In this document: piece by piece, positions 55,496 to 64,000 of the stretch
Numbering within the stretch: the first letter of the stretch is position 1
How the letters are laid out: every line of letters begins with the position of its first letter
Source: Chryseomicrobium excrementi
GTDB lineage: Bacteria > Bacillota > Bacilli > Bacillales_A > Planococcaceae
NCBI RefSeq assembly: GCF_002798305.1
Contig: NZ_PCGR01000001.1
Location: forward strand, 558,001 to 622,000
Length of the DNA: 64,000 bases
Direction of reading: 5' to 3'
Translations under genes and position numbers: made by a program
The notes under the pieces: generated by a model
Told to the model about the DNA's origin: nothing
Seen by the model: the letters and a program-made list of their open reading frames with translations, nothing else
The model's database searches: none

Positions 55496-56220
55496 TATGA
55501 GTTCCTCCTTACGACAGTCCCGATTGTTTCACCGAGTGCCGCTTTTTTAATATTTCCGTTTTCCATAATTGAGAATACAATAAGATCGATATCATTGTCC
55601 ATACATAGCGTTGACGCTGTAGAATCCATCACTTGAAGACCATTTTGGATGACTTCTAAGAAGGAAAGAGTTTCATATTTGACAGCCGATGCGTCTACCA
55701 TTGGATCTGCTGAATAAACTCCATCTACATTGTTTTTCGCCATTAAAATCACATCTGCTTCAATCTCAGCGGCACGTAAAGCTGCTGTTGTATCTGTTGA
55801 GAAGTACGGGTTGCCTGTACCAGCTGCAAAAATGACAACTCGGCCTTTTTCTAAATGACGAATCGCTTTTCGACGGATATATGGTTCAGCTACTTGACGC
55901 ATTTCAATAGATGTCTGAACTCGAGATTCTACACCTTGTTTTTCTAATGCATCTTGTAAGGCAAGTGAGTTCATCACTGTTGCCAACATGCCCATGTAAT
56001 CAGCAGTAGCACGATCCATTCCCATTTCGCTACCTACTTTTCCACGCCAGATATTGCCGCCGCCCACGACTACAGCTACCTCGATATCTAAATCTACTAC
56101 TTCTTTTACTTGCTCAGCAACAGATTTAATAATGGCTGGGGATAATCCGAAACCTTGCTCTCCTGCAAGAGCTTCTCCGCTCAGCTTTAATACGATTCGT
56201 TTATATTGTGGTGTCGTCAT
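55495..56220 (-). CDS. pyrH: UMP kinase
   Basis: Phosphorylates UMP to UDP; the bacterial hexameric type regulated by GTP and UTP. The 241-residue protein has [13 protein letters not shown] at the N-terminus, [25 protein letters not shown] and [12 protein letters not shown]. It follows tsf after a strong hairpin and is coupled to frr. Confidence 0.98.
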   Translation of the reverse strand: MTTPQYKRIVLKLSGEALAGEQGFGLSPAIIKSVAEQVKEVVDLDIEVAVVVGGGNIWRGKVGSEMGMDRATADYMGMLATVMNSLALQDALEKQGVESRVQTSIEMRQVAEPYIRRKAIRHLEKGRVVIFAAGTGNPYFSTDTTAALRAAEIEADVILMAKNNVDGVYSADPMVDASAVKYETLSFLEVIQNGLQVMDSTASTLCMDNDIDLIVFSIMENGNIKKAALGETIGTVVRRNS

Positions 56221-56245
56221 TTATATCCTCCCAGATTTTGTCTTG

Positions 56246-56276
56246 AAAAATAGGGAACACACAGGTGTGTTCCCTA
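56246..56276 (-). terminator. Terminator between tsf and pyrH
   Basis: A 12-bp perfect stem TAGGGAACACAC / GTGTGTTCCCTA with a two-base loop region is followed by TTTTTC on the minus strand. It could limit pyrH-frr expression relative to rpsB-tsf. Confidence 0.92.
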
Positions 56277-56292
56277 GTGGGTTCTTATGAAA

Positions 56293-57177
56293 TTAGTTCC
56301 CTTTAACTTGGCTCATTACTTCTTCAGCAAAGTTGTCTTCACGCTTTTCGATACCTTCACCAACAGCGTAGCGAGTGAATGAAACTAATTCTCCACCAGT
56401 AGCTTTCACGAAGTCACGAACTTTTTGATCTGGGTTTTTAACGAAAGTTTGGTCAAGAACACAAACGTCTTCGAAATATTTACCAAGGCGACCTTCAACC
56501 ATTTTAGCAACAATGTTTTCTGGTTTGCCTTCGTTTAGTGCTTGCTCAGTCAATACTTTGCGCTCGCGCTCTACTTCGTCTTCAGAAACTTCGTCACGAG
56601 AGATGTATTGTGGGTTAAGAGCAGCGATGTGCATAGCTACATCTTTAGCTGCCGCTTCATCAGTAGTACCTTCAAGAACAGCTAGAACACCAATACGTCC
56701 ACCCATGTGTAGGTATGGTCCGAAAGCGTCTGCATCTGTTTTTGTTTTGATATCGAAACGGCGAAGAGTGATTTTCTCACCGATTTTAGCTACTGCGTTT
56801 GAGATATAGTTTTCAACAGTTGAACCGTTATCCATAGTAGATGCTAATGCTTCTTCTACAGTAGCTGGCTCAGTTGCTAGTAAGTGTGCAGTGAGATCCT
56901 TAACAACTGTTTGGAAGTTTTCGTTTTTAGCAACGAAATCTGTTTCTGCATTTACTTCTACTAGTACTGCTTTATTGCCTTGAACTTCAATTGCAGTAAT
57001 ACCTTCAGCCGCAATGCGGTCTGCTTTTTTAGCTGCAGAAGAAAGACCTTTTTCACGTAAGAAATCGATAGCTGCGTCCATATCACCATTTGTTTCTACT
57101 AACGCTTTTTTACAGTCCATCATACCTGCGCCTGTTTTTTCACGTAATTCTTTTACCATTTGAGCTGTAACTGCCAT
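56293..57177 (-). CDS. tsf: Translation elongation factor Ts
   Basis: The GDP/GTP exchange factor for EF-Tu. The 294-residue protein starts with a UBA-like domain ([38 protein letters not shown]) and contains the key [12 protein letters not shown], where the Asp-Phe pair contacts EF-Tu. It follows rpsB after an attenuating hairpin. Confidence 0.99.
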   Translation of the reverse strand: MAVTAQMVKELREKTGAGMMDCKKALVETNGDMDAAIDFLREKGLSSAAKKADRIAAEGITAIEVQGNKAVLVEVNAETDFVAKNENFQTVVKDLTAHLLATEPATVEEALASTMDNGSTVENYISNAVAKIGEKITLRRFDIKTKTDADAFGPYLHMGGRIGVLAVLEGTTDEAAAKDVAMHIAALNPQYISRDEVSEDEVERERKVLTEQALNEGKPENIVAKMVEGRLGKYFEDVCVLDQTFVKNPDQKVRDFVKATGGELVSFTRYAVGEGIEKREDNFAEEVMSQVKGN

Positions 57178-57207
57178 GTTTAGTTCCTCCTATACCGTTT
57201 CTATTCT

Positions 57208-57245
57208 TAAAAAAAGGTGATAAGTGGGTTGGCCGCTTATCACCT
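57208..57245 (-). terminator. Attenuator between rpsB and tsf
   Basis: A ten-bp stem AGGTGATAAG / CTTATCACCT with an 11-base loop is followed by seven T on the minus strand. Ribosomal protein S2 would be made in excess of EF-Ts transcripts. Confidence 0.9.
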
Positions 57246-57259
57246 GTTCGTTTTAAAAA

Positions 57260-57979
57260 TTACTCAGCTGTTACTTCTTCAGTTTCAGCAAGCTCTTCAC
57301 TTTGTTTAGCTTCAAGTAAAGCGTCTGCCATTTTACCAGTTAGAAGTTTTACAGCACGGATTGCATCGTCGTTTGCAGGGATTACGTAATCAATTTCATC
57401 TGGATCACAGTTTGTATCAACGATACCTACGATTGGGATGTTTAATTTGATTGCTTCTGCAACAGCGATACGCTCTTTGCGTGGGTCTACTACAAACATA
57501 ACGTCTGGTAGAGATTTCATATCACGAACTCCGCCTAAGAATTTCACTAAGCGCTCGTGTTCTTTTTTAAGTTGAACAACTTCTTTTTTAGGAAGTACAG
57601 CGAAAGTACCGTCTTCTTCCATTTTTTCGATTTGCTTCATACGAGCAACACGCTTTTGGATTGTACCGAAGTTTGTTAACGTACCACCTAACCAACGTTG
57701 GTTGATGTAGTAGTTACCAGAACGTTCTGCTTCTTCCTTGATAGCTTCTTGTGCTTGCTTTTTCGTACCAACGAACAAGACTTTACCGCCTTCTTCGCCA
57801 ACTTGACGCATGTAAGCATAAGCTTCTTCTAATTTTTTCACCGTTTTTTGAAGATCGATGATGTAGATGCCGTTACGCTCAACGAAGATATATTTCTTCA
57901 TTTTTGGGTTCCAGCGGCGAGTTTGGTGACCGAAGTGTACACCAGCCTCAAGTAGTTGTTTCATAGAAATGACTGACAT
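57260..57979 (-). CDS. rpsB: 30S ribosomal protein S2
   Basis: A 239-residue small-subunit protein: [32 protein letters not shown] and [49 protein letters not shown] are typical. AGGAGG precedes the start. In B. subtilis and many relatives the large fla/che operon lies between codY and rpsB; here only a 174-base gap with a promoter remains. Confidence 0.99.
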   Translation of the reverse strand: MSVISMKQLLEAGVHFGHQTRRWNPKMKKYIFVERNGIYIIDLQKTVKKLEEAYAYMRQVGEEGGKVLFVGTKKQAQEAIKEEAERSGNYYINQRWLGGTLTNFGTIQKRVARMKQIEKMEEDGTFAVLPKKEVVQLKKEHERLVKFLGGVRDMKSLPDVMFVVDPRKERIAVAEAIKLNIPIVGIVDTNCDPDEIDYVIPANDDAIRAVKLLTGKMADALLEAKQSEELAETEEVTAE

Positions 57980-58086
57980 GATATTTCCTCCTATTGGTTT
58001 AAACTTCCGCCATTCTTCCTGTGATCAAACGACCCGTAGGCACCTGCTTGACCATCAGAACAGCGTGTATAATCATACCGTCTTAT

Positions 58087-58115
58087 AATGTACCATACAT
58101 TGAACATCTTGACAA
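58087..58115 (-). promoter_or_regulatory. SigA promoter of rpsB-tsf
   Basis: TTGTCA, a 17-base spacer and TACATT on the minus strand lie directly after the codY terminator. A second -10-like TATGAT lies further downstream. The rpsB leader is about 100 bases and could hold an S2-responsive structure, but I could not identify one. Confidence 0.7.
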
Positions 58116-58146
58116 CAAAAAAATCCGACCATCTAAATGGCCGGAT
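58116..58146 (-). terminator. Intrinsic terminator after codY
   Basis: A stem ATCCGGCCAT / ATGGTCGGAT (one G-T pair) with a TTAG loop is followed by seven T on the minus strand, just past the codY stop. Confidence 0.9.
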
Positions 58147-58153
58147 AAGTTCA

Positions 58154-58930
58154 TTATAACTTCATGTTTTCAAGTTCTTCTAGGAACTTGTTGTTCAGGA
58201 CTTTGATGTACGTCCCTTTCATACCTAGTGAACGTGACTCGATAACACCAGCTGACTCCAATTTACGAAGAGCGTTTACGATTACTGAACGAGTAATCCC
58301 TACGCGGTCTGCGATTTTCGAAGCCACAAGAAGACCTTCGTTTCCGTTTAGCTCTTCAAAGATGTGTTCAATAGCTTCTAATTCACTGTATGAAAGTGAA
58401 TTGATTGCCATCTGTACAACTGCTTTGCTACGAGCTTCAATTTCGATTTCTTCAGATTTCTCACGAAGAATTTCCATACCGACTACAGTAGCACCGTATT
58501 CAGCTAAGATTAAATCGTCGTCACCGAATGCGTCTTTGATACGAGCTAGGATCAGCGTACCAAGACGCTCCCCTCCACCATTGATTGGTACGATTGTTGT
58601 AAGACCGTCTTTGAACAAGTCTTTGTTCTCTACTGGGAAAGCAGTAAACTCACTATCCACATCTAGGTTTGAAGAAGTTTCTGTTACTTTGAAAAGATTT
58701 TTTGTATATTCCTCTGGGAACTGACGCTCCTCGAGCATACGGATCATGCGGTCGTTATCGATCTGTTGGTTGATATCAAACCCTAAAAGTTTCCCTTTAC
58801 GGCTTACGATAAATACGTTACACTCAATTACTTGTGATAACGATTCAGCCATTTCTTTAAAATTCACTTGCTGCCCTGCAGACGCTTGGAGCATGGAATT
58901 GATTTTACGTGTTTTCGTTAATAGATTCAT
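58154..58930 (-). CDS. codY: GTP- and branched-chain-amino-acid-sensing regulator CodY
   Basis: A global repressor that matches gene expression to nutrient supply. The 258-residue protein has an N-terminal GAF domain (residues about 1-155, [50 protein letters not shown]) and a C-terminal winged helix ([44 protein letters not shown]). It follows hslU with an AT-rich 80-base gap. The xerC-hslV-hslU-codY operon order is conserved in Bacillales. Confidence 0.99.
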   Translation of the reverse strand: MNLLTKTRKINSMLQASAGQQVNFKEMAESLSQVIECNVFIVSRKGKLLGFDINQQIDNDRMIRMLEERQFPEEYTKNLFKVTETSSNLDVDSEFTAFPVENKDLFKDGLTTIVPINGGGERLGTLILARIKDAFGDDDLILAEYGATVVGMEILREKSEEIEIEARSKAVVQMAINSLSYSELEAIEHIFEELNGNEGLLVASKIADRVGITRSVIVNALRKLESAGVIESRSLGMKGTYIKVLNNKFLEELENMKL

Positions 58931-59012
58931 TATGAACCTCCATCTTTAAATTTTTTCTATTTATAAAATATTCTAAAGCTTTTTAATTGTTTTTAAAACA
59001 AAAAAGTTTCAT

Positions 59013-60389
59013 TTACAAGATAAATTGTGACAAATCTTTGTTTTTTACGATATTTTTGAGCTTACTGTCCACAAATGCAGGTGTAATATCAATATGAGCT
59101 GGTGAAATATCTGATGCTTCATACGATAAATCTTCCATCACCTTCTCCAACAGCGTATGCAAACGACGCGCTCCGATGTTATCGGTCTCCTGATTCACTT
59201 CAAAAGCAAGCTCTCCTAAGCGGTCAATCGCTTCATCCGTAAATGCCACTTCAATACCTTCTGTAGCAAGTAAGGCTACATACTGCTGAATCAAAGAATG
59301 GTTCGGCTCTTTTAAAATTCTTACAAAATCGTCTTTCGATAGCTTTTCAAGTTCCACGCGAATCGGAAAACGTCCTTGAAGTTCAGGAATCAAATCAGAT
59401 GGTTTTGCCATATGGAATGCACCAGCCGCAATAAATAAAATATAATCTGTTTTTACTGCGCCGTATTTTGTAGTCACGGTAGATCCTTCAACAATCGGTA
59501 AAATGTCTCGCTGCACGCCTTCACGAGAGACATCGGCACCGTGCCCAGATTTTGCTGCAATCTTATCAAACTCGTCAATAAAGATGATGCCATCTTGTTC
59601 TGCCTTTTCGATAGCAGCCTGATTCACTTCATCCGTATCAAGAAGCTTTGAGGCCTCTTCAGTAATAAGGGCTTTTCGAGCCTCTTTCACCTTCATCTTC
59701 CGTTTCTTCTTTTTCTTAGGCATCAGATTCGAAAGCATATCTTGCATTTGAGCGCCTTGCCCTTGGTCTGCGCCAGGCATCATATCAAATAGAGACGGTG
59801 CTGATTCGGTTACTTGAATCGTCACTTCCTCTTCTTCTAAAAGTCCCGCCTTAAGCTTCTCTGCTATCTCACTTCTTTTGATCCGAACTGTGCTGTCTTC
59901 TTCCTCTTCTTGCTCTACCCTTCCTCCAAGAAGGGCTTCAAACGGATTGCTTGGATTCGATTTCTTTTTTAATGAAGGGACCAAATATTTAACGAGCTGT
60001 TCTTCAGCAAGTCGTTCTGCCAAAGGACGCACTTGTTCCATCTTTTCTTCTTTCACTAAGCGAATGGACGCTTCCACTAGATCACGAACCATAGACTCCA
60101 CATCTCTACCCACGTAGCCGACTTCTGTAAACTTGGTGGCTTCTACTTTGATAAAAGGCGCACGAGTTAGTTTTGCAATACGGCGAGCAATTTCTGTCTT
60201 CCCTACTCCAGTGGGCCCAATCATCAACATATTCTTTGGTACGACTTCTTGCTGCATCTCCTCTGAAAGCAACTTCCGTCTGTAGCGATTGCGAAGGGCA
60301 ATGGCAATCGCTTTTTTTGCCTCATCTTGTCCAATGATATAACGATCTAAGTAGGCTTTCGTCTGTTTAGGCGTTGTTTCTTTCGTCAT
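59013..60389 (-). CDS. hslU: HslU/ClpY, ATPase subunit of the HslUV protease
   Basis: A AAA+ unfoldase feeding substrates into HslV. The 458-residue protein has Walker A GPTGVGKT at 58-65, Walker [13 protein letters not shown], the variable I-domain (about 110-240, including a lysine-rich [11 protein letters not shown] stretch) and [16 protein letters not shown] pore region. The ATG at 60389 follows GGAGG and overlaps hslV by 23 bases. The C-terminus ends [10 protein letters not shown], which docks into HslV in this family. Confidence 0.98.
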   Translation of the reverse strand: MTKETTPKQTKAYLDRYIIGQDEAKKAIAIALRNRYRRKLLSEEMQQEVVPKNMLMIGPTGVGKTEIARRIAKLTRAPFIKVEATKFTEVGYVGRDVESMVRDLVEASIRLVKEEKMEQVRPLAERLAEEQLVKYLVPSLKKKSNPSNPFEALLGGRVEQEEEEDSTVRIKRSEIAEKLKAGLLEEEEVTIQVTESAPSLFDMMPGADQGQGAQMQDMLSNLMPKKKKKRKMKVKEARKALITEEASKLLDTDEVNQAAIEKAEQDGIIFIDEFDKIAAKSGHGADVSREGVQRDILPIVEGSTVTTKYGAVKTDYILFIAAGAFHMAKPSDLIPELQGRFPIRVELEKLSKDDFVRILKEPNHSLIQQYVALLATEGIEVAFTDEAIDRLGELAFEVNQETDNIGARRLHTLLEKVMEDLSYEASDISPAHIDITPAFVDSKLKNIVKNKDLSQFIL

Positions 60390-60930
60390 GATCAATCGCC
60401 TCCAAGATAATATTATGATTTGTGAACACACAGATATCTGCTGCTGTCTCTAACGCAGCATGTGCAATTTGTTCTGCCGATAGCGCATCTCCACTAAATT
60501 TCTTTAGTGCCCGTCCTGCTGCGAGAGCGTAGTTGCCTCCTGAACCGATGGCAAGAATTCCGTCATCTGGCTCGATTACTTCTCCTGTACCTGAAACAAG
60601 AAGCAAGGTGTCTTTGTTCATGACAAGTAGCATAGCTTCTAGTTGACGAAGCATTTTATCTCCTCGCCACTCTTTTGCCAGTTCTACAGCAGCGCGTTGT
60701 AGGTTGCCATTATACATCTCAAGCTTTGCTTCAAACTTCTCAAATAGCGTGAATGCATCCGCTACAGAACCTGCAAAACCTGCCACTACCTGACCACCGA
60801 ATAGTCTTCGGACTTTTTTCGCTGTATGTTTCATGACGACTTGGTTTCCTAGAGTCACCTGACCATCGCCTGACATGGCAGACTGCCCTTTATGTTGAAT
60901 CGCGAATATCGTTGTTGCGTGGATTGCCAT
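60367..60930 (-). CDS. hslV: HslV/ClpQ, peptidase subunit of the HslUV protease
   Basis: A 187-residue proteasome-like N-terminal-nucleophile peptidase. The core [39 protein letters not shown] and [17 protein letters not shown] are typical. The encoded N-terminus is MAIHATTIF. The catalytic Thr of E. coli (MTTIV) aligns with the TT here, so a short leader of five residues would have to be removed, or another residue used; B. subtilis has MSSFHATTIF with an N-terminal Ser. GGAGG lies eight bases before the start, so the start is firm. Confidence 0.97.
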   Translation of the reverse strand: MAIHATTIFAIQHKGQSAMSGDGQVTLGNQVVMKHTAKKVRRLFGGQVVAGFAGSVADAFTLFEKFEAKLEMYNGNLQRAAVELAKEWRGDKMLRQLEAMLLVMNKDTLLLVSGTGEVIEPDDGILAIGSGGNYALAAGRALKKFSGDALSAEQIAHAALETAADICVFTNHNIILEAIDHDERNNA

Positions 60931-60942
60931 TTGGATAACCTC

Positions 60943-61833
60943 CTATGCACGTGGATGTGCATTTTTATATGTGGAAAGCAAATGATCTTTTGTAACATGT
61001 GTATAGATCTGAGTAGAACTTAAACTGCTATGACCAAGTAGTTCCTGGACGGTTCGCATATCTGCCCCATTGTTTAAAAGATGGGTTGCAAATGTATGAC
61101 GGATCATATGCGGATAGATAGATTTCGTGAGCGTACTCTTTTTCACAATCTGCTGCAAGATATGGCGAACACCCATCTCCGTCAGAGGATCTCCTCGATG
61201 GTTCACAAAGACCACTTCGTGATCCTTGGCTTTCATTAAACGAGGACGAGCCGTCTGTAAATAGGTTTCAAGCGCGCTCTGCGCAAAACTCCCGAGTGGA
61301 ATATAGCGCTCTTTTCTCCCTTTCCCCATGACACGGACAATGCCGTAGGACAAATCGAGGGCATCTTGTTCAAGATTTGTCAGTTCACTGATACGCATGC
61401 CGGTCGCATAGAGAAGTTCAAGTAAAGCCATATTGCGAAGGTCCAGCGGTTGTTCACCTTGTGCGGCTTCGAACAGTGCCTGAAGCTCTTCTTCGTAAAA
61501 GAACTGTGGGAGTTTCTTTTGTTGCTTTGGATGAAACAACGCTTGGAAAGCATCTGAATTGACTTGAAGCTCTTTAGCTAGATACGAGAAAAATGTTCGT
61601 ATTGCGGAAATCTTGCGAGAGATGGTCGTACGTGCCAGCTTCTGATCATAAAGCTTCGTTACAAATAATCTGGCGTGCACGTACTCGACTTCTTCAAAAG
61701 AGGAAATCGCCTCAGCTTTAAGAAACTGTATAAATTGCTGTAGATCCGATTCATATTCTTTTACAGTATGCGGAGAATAGTTTTTATCTAATTGAATGTA
61801 TTCCAGAAAGCCTTGCAGTTCCTGCGACTCCAT
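60943..61833 (-). CDS. xerC: Tyrosine recombinase XerC (CodV)
   Basis: With XerD/RipX it resolves chromosome dimers at the dif site. The 296-residue protein has a SAM-like N-terminal core-binding domain (1-95) and the catalytic set Arg147, Lys171, His242, Arg245, His268 and Tyr277 (ATGMRISEL, GKGRKERYIPL, HMIRHTFATHLL, LLGHSSLSSTQIYTHV). It heads the hslVU-codY operon and follows trmFO after a terminator. Confidence 0.97.
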   Translation of the reverse strand: MESQELQGFLEYIQLDKNYSPHTVKEYESDLQQFIQFLKAEAISSFEEVEYVHARLFVTKLYDQKLARTTISRKISAIRTFFSYLAKELQVNSDAFQALFHPKQQKKLPQFFYEEELQALFEAAQGEQPLDLRNMALLELLYATGMRISELTNLEQDALDLSYGIVRVMGKGRKERYIPLGSFAQSALETYLQTARPRLMKAKDHEVVFVNHRGDPLTEMGVRHILQQIVKKSTLTKSIYPHMIRHTFATHLLNNGADMRTVQELLGHSSLSSTQIYTHVTKDHLLSTYKNAHPRA

Positions 61834-61852
61834 TGTGCATCCTCCTCCACGT

Positions 61853-61887
61853 AAAAACCCCTAAGATTATATCAATCTGTAGGGGTT
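61853..61887 (-). terminator. Intrinsic terminator after trmFO
   Basis: A stem AACCCCTA(C)AGATT / AATCTTAGGGGTT is followed by TTTTAC on the minus strand, between trmFO and xerC. Confidence 0.82.
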
Positions 61888-61894
61888 CAAGCAA

Positions 61895-63205
61895 TTAAAG
61901 TGAATTACTCTTCACAAAATTTTGAATTGTTGTCAAAGCTCGGTCGGCTAATTTCTCAGACTTTACCTTTTTGTCGCGGATGCGTTCTGGTAATGCTGGG
62001 AATAAACCGAAGTTGATGTTCATAGGTTGGAAGTTTTTCGAATCAGCTTCTGTAATATAACGAGCCATGCTTCCTAGAGCCGTTTCAGCAGGAAGAACAA
62101 TTGGTTCTTCTCCTGAAACAAGACGTGCTGCATTGATTCCAGCAAGTAGACCTGAACCTGCAGACTCTACGTATCCTTCTACACCCGTCATTTGACCTGC
62201 GAAGAAAATCTTTTTGTCTGCTTTCAATTGATACGTAGGCTCAAGTACTGTTGGTGAATTGATGAACGTGTTGCGGTGCATAACGCCGTAACGAACGATT
62301 TCTACGTTTTCAAGTCCTGGTATTAATTGAAGGACTTCTTTTTGAGGTCCCCATTTCAGGTGCGTTTGGAAGCCCACAATGTTATATAGTGTTCCAGCCG
62401 CATCATCTTGACGAAGCTGAACGACTGCAAATGGACGCTTTCCAGTCTTCGGGTCTTCAAGACCCACCGGTTTCATAGGGCCGAATAACAATGTCTTGCG
62501 ACCACGTGACGCCATGACCTCAACAGGCATACAGCCTTCAAAATAAATCTCTTTTTCAAACTCTTTTAGCGGCACAACTTCTGCCTCTAAAAGGGCATCG
62601 TAAAATCGGTCAAATTCTTCTTCTGTCATCGGACAGTTGAGATAAGCTGCTTCTCCCTTATCATAACGAGATTTTAAATACACTTTGTCCATATCGATAC
62701 TGTCTTTTTCGATGATCGGCGCTGCTGCATCATAAAAGTACAGGTAATCTTGACCTGTCAGCTCTTTTACTTTTTCAGCAAGCGCCGGTGATGTCAAGGG
62801 ACCGGTAGCAATAATCGTGATGCCGTCAGGAATCTCTGTGACTTCTTCATTGATGACTTCGATATTCGGATGATTGCGAATCGTGTCTGTGACACGACCA
62901 GCAAAATCATGTCGGTCTACTGCAAGAGCGCCACCAGCAGGCACCGAACTATTGTCTGCTGACTTGATGATTAAGGAGTCGAGCATACGCATCTCTTCTT
63001 TAATGACACCCACTGCGTTTGTCAACGTATTGGCACGTAGCGAGTTCGAACAAACAAGTTCTGCAAATTTATCAGTATGGTGCGCTGGTGTTTGTTTTAC
63101 AGGGCGCATCTCATAAAGCTTTACTTGAATGCCGCGTTTTGCTAATTGCCAAGCCGCCTCACTACCTGCAAGGCCGGCTCCGATTACATGTACTGTCTGA
63201 TTCAT
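61895..63205 (-). CDS. trmFO: Folate-dependent tRNA (uracil-5)-methyltransferase TrmFO
   Basis: Makes ribothymidine 54 in tRNAs using methylenetetrahydrofolate and FAD. The 436-residue protein has the FAD motif [63 protein letters not shown] and [28 protein letters not shown], where the two cysteines of the active site lie. It follows topA by 18 bases with no terminator, so they form one unit. Confidence 0.98.
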   Translation of the reverse strand: MNQTVHVIGAGLAGSEAAWQLAKRGIQVKLYEMRPVKQTPAHHTDKFAELVCSNSLRANTLTNAVGVIKEEMRMLDSLIIKSADNSSVPAGGALAVDRHDFAGRVTDTIRNHPNIEVINEEVTEIPDGITIIATGPLTSPALAEKVKELTGQDYLYFYDAAAPIIEKDSIDMDKVYLKSRYDKGEAAYLNCPMTEEEFDRFYDALLEAEVVPLKEFEKEIYFEGCMPVEVMASRGRKTLLFGPMKPVGLEDPKTGKRPFAVVQLRQDDAAGTLYNIVGFQTHLKWGPQKEVLQLIPGLENVEIVRYGVMHRNTFINSPTVLEPTYQLKADKKIFFAGQMTGVEGYVESAGSGLLAGINAARLVSGEEPIVLPAETALGSMARYITEADSKNFQPMNINFGLFPALPERIRDKKVKSEKLADRALTTIQNFVKSNSL

Positions 63206-63223
63206 AAGATGATTGCCTTCTTT

Positions 63224-64000
63224 CTAGCTTTGTACTTCTTCTTTATAATCACAAGACACACATTGAATTTGAATGCCTTTTTTCAGCTTTTTCTCCACTA
63301 GAAGTGCTTCACACTTCGGACATGGACGACTGATTGGTTTGTCCCAAGAGACAAAATCACATTCCGGGAACTGATCGCAACCGTAAAAAATACGTTTTGT
63401 CTTACTCTTTCTCTCCAGGAGTTGTCCTTTTTTACAAGTAGGACACGGAACGCCGATTTCTTTGACGATTGCTTTTGTATTCCGGCAATCCGGGAAATTA
63501 CTACATGCCATGAACTTTCCATAACGTCCTAATTTATAGACCATAGGTGATCCACATTTTTCACAATCTTCACCCGTTGGTTCATCTTTGATCTCGATTT
63601 TTTCCATCTCTTCATCTGCATGTTTGATGTGTTTTTCAAAGTCAACATAGAACCGGTCTATCAAGTTTACCCATTCAATCTGACCGTCTTCGATTCGGTC
63701 TAGATCTTGCTCCATCTGAGCAGTGAACTCAATATCAATAATATCTGGGAAAAACTCAATCATGAGTTCATGTACGATCGTACCTAACTCAGTTGGAACA
63801 AAACGCTTTGTTTCAAGTGTGACATAGCCTCGTTTTTGAATCGTATCGAGTGTCGGTGCAAATGTTGATGGACGACCTATGCCCAGTTCTTCAAGCGTCT
63901 TGACTAGACGCGCTTCCGTATAGCGTGGAGGTGGTTGCGTGAAATGCTGCTTCGGTTCAATGTCAGAAGCTTTTACTTTTTCCCCTTCAGCTAAGTCTGG
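63224..64000 (-). CDS. topA: DNA topoisomerase I, C-terminal part (5' end beyond the window)
   Basis: Relaxes negative supercoils through a Tyr-linked single-strand break. Only the last 258 residues are present; the frame is open to the right edge, so the gene continues beyond 64000. The visible start holds [42 protein letters not shown], part of the conserved core. Three C4 zinc ribbons follow (CEKCGSPM...[15 protein letters not shown]...[15 protein letters not shown]...CVSC). The catalytic Tyr lies outside the window. Confidence 0.97.
   Translation of the reverse strand, partial: PDLAEGEKVKASDIEPKQHFTQPPPRYTEARLVKTLEELGIGRPSTFAPTLDTIQKRGYVTLETKRFVPTELGTIVHELMIEFFPDIIDIEFTAQMEQDLDRIEDGQIEWVNLIDRFYVDFEKHIKHADEEMEKIEIKDEPTGEDCEKCGSPMVYKLGRYGKFMACSNFPDCRNTKAIVKEIGVPCPTCKKGQLLERKSKTKRIFYGCDQFPECDFVSWDKPISRPCPKCEALLVEKKLKKGIQIQCVSCDYKEEVQS

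Noticed and set aside
58931-59012. CodY box or terminator in the AT-rich gap before codY
   Set aside because: TTGTTTT/AAAACAA pairs are weak and low complexity, and no good match to the CodY consensus AATTTTCWGAAAATT was found.
61860-61895. TATAAT with TTGAAC near xerC, taken as a promoter
   Set aside because: The spacing is only 13 bases and both elements lie inside the trmFO terminator hairpin.

Overview
The window is a stretch of core chromosome from a Bacillota bacterium of the order Bacillales. Every gene I could support lies on the minus strand, so the window reads from right (64000) to left (1). The order topA-trmFO-xerC-hslV-hslU-codY-rpsB-tsf-pyrH-frr-uppS-cdsA-dxr-rseP-polC-rimP-nusA-rnpM-ylxQ-infB-ylxP-rbfA-truB-ribF-rpsO-pnp-mlpA-asd-dapA-rnjB-spoIIIE-ymf genes-pgsA-cinA-recA-rny-ymdB-spoVS-korAB-miaB-ricA-cotE-mutS matches the Bacillus subtilis backbone. 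Family is not proven by the sequence; a Planococcaceae-like member is my guess. No tRNA, rRNA, CRISPR array, prophage or insertion sequence was seen.

Layout in order of transcription. (1) 64000-58154: topoisomerase I (3' part only), tRNA methylation, XerC recombinase, HslUV protease and the CodY regulator. (2) 57979-50748: ribosomal protein S2, EF-Ts, UMP kinase, ribosome recycling factor, then isoprenoid and phospholipid enzymes (UppS, CdsA, Dxr) and the RseP protease. (3) 50683-38673: replicative polymerase PolC, the rimP-nusA-infB-rbfA-truB-ribF translation and transcription operon, and rpsO. (4) 38528-30972: PNPase, an M16 peptidase, the aspartate-pathway genes asd and dapA, and RNase J2. 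(5) 30880-14647: SpoIIIE/FtsK, a GntR regulator with a nucleoside-type ABC importer, the ymf cluster, PgsA, CinA and RecA. (6) 14478-6: RNase Y, YmdB, SpoVS, a 2-oxoacid:ferredoxin oxidoreductase, MiaB, RicA, an inserted TAXI-TRAP uptake operon, CotE and MutS.

The most striking content is decay of sporulation genes inside an otherwise intact backbone. Between mlpA and asd, where B. subtilis has ymxH(ylmC)-spoVFA-spoVFB, only about 280 bp remain. They encode the first residues of a YlmC-like protein, a piece resembling the N-terminus of dipicolinate synthase A, and a piece resembling the C-terminus of dipicolinate synthase B, collapsed together. spoVS carries an apparent one-base deletion near its 5' end, and the broken reading frame stops at TAATG, overlapping an internal start. 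cotE is still intact and has a sporulation-type -10-like box. dapG, tepA, ymfJ, proS and the large fla/che block are missing from their usual positions. Together this suggests a lineage that has lost, or is losing, sporulation and possibly motility; that is inference from one window.

Regulatory signals visible by eye include many intrinsic terminators, a LexA-type box at recA, consensus promoters for rny, recA, rpsO and rimP-nusA, and a promoter-then-hairpin leader before rimP that fits attenuation by NusA.
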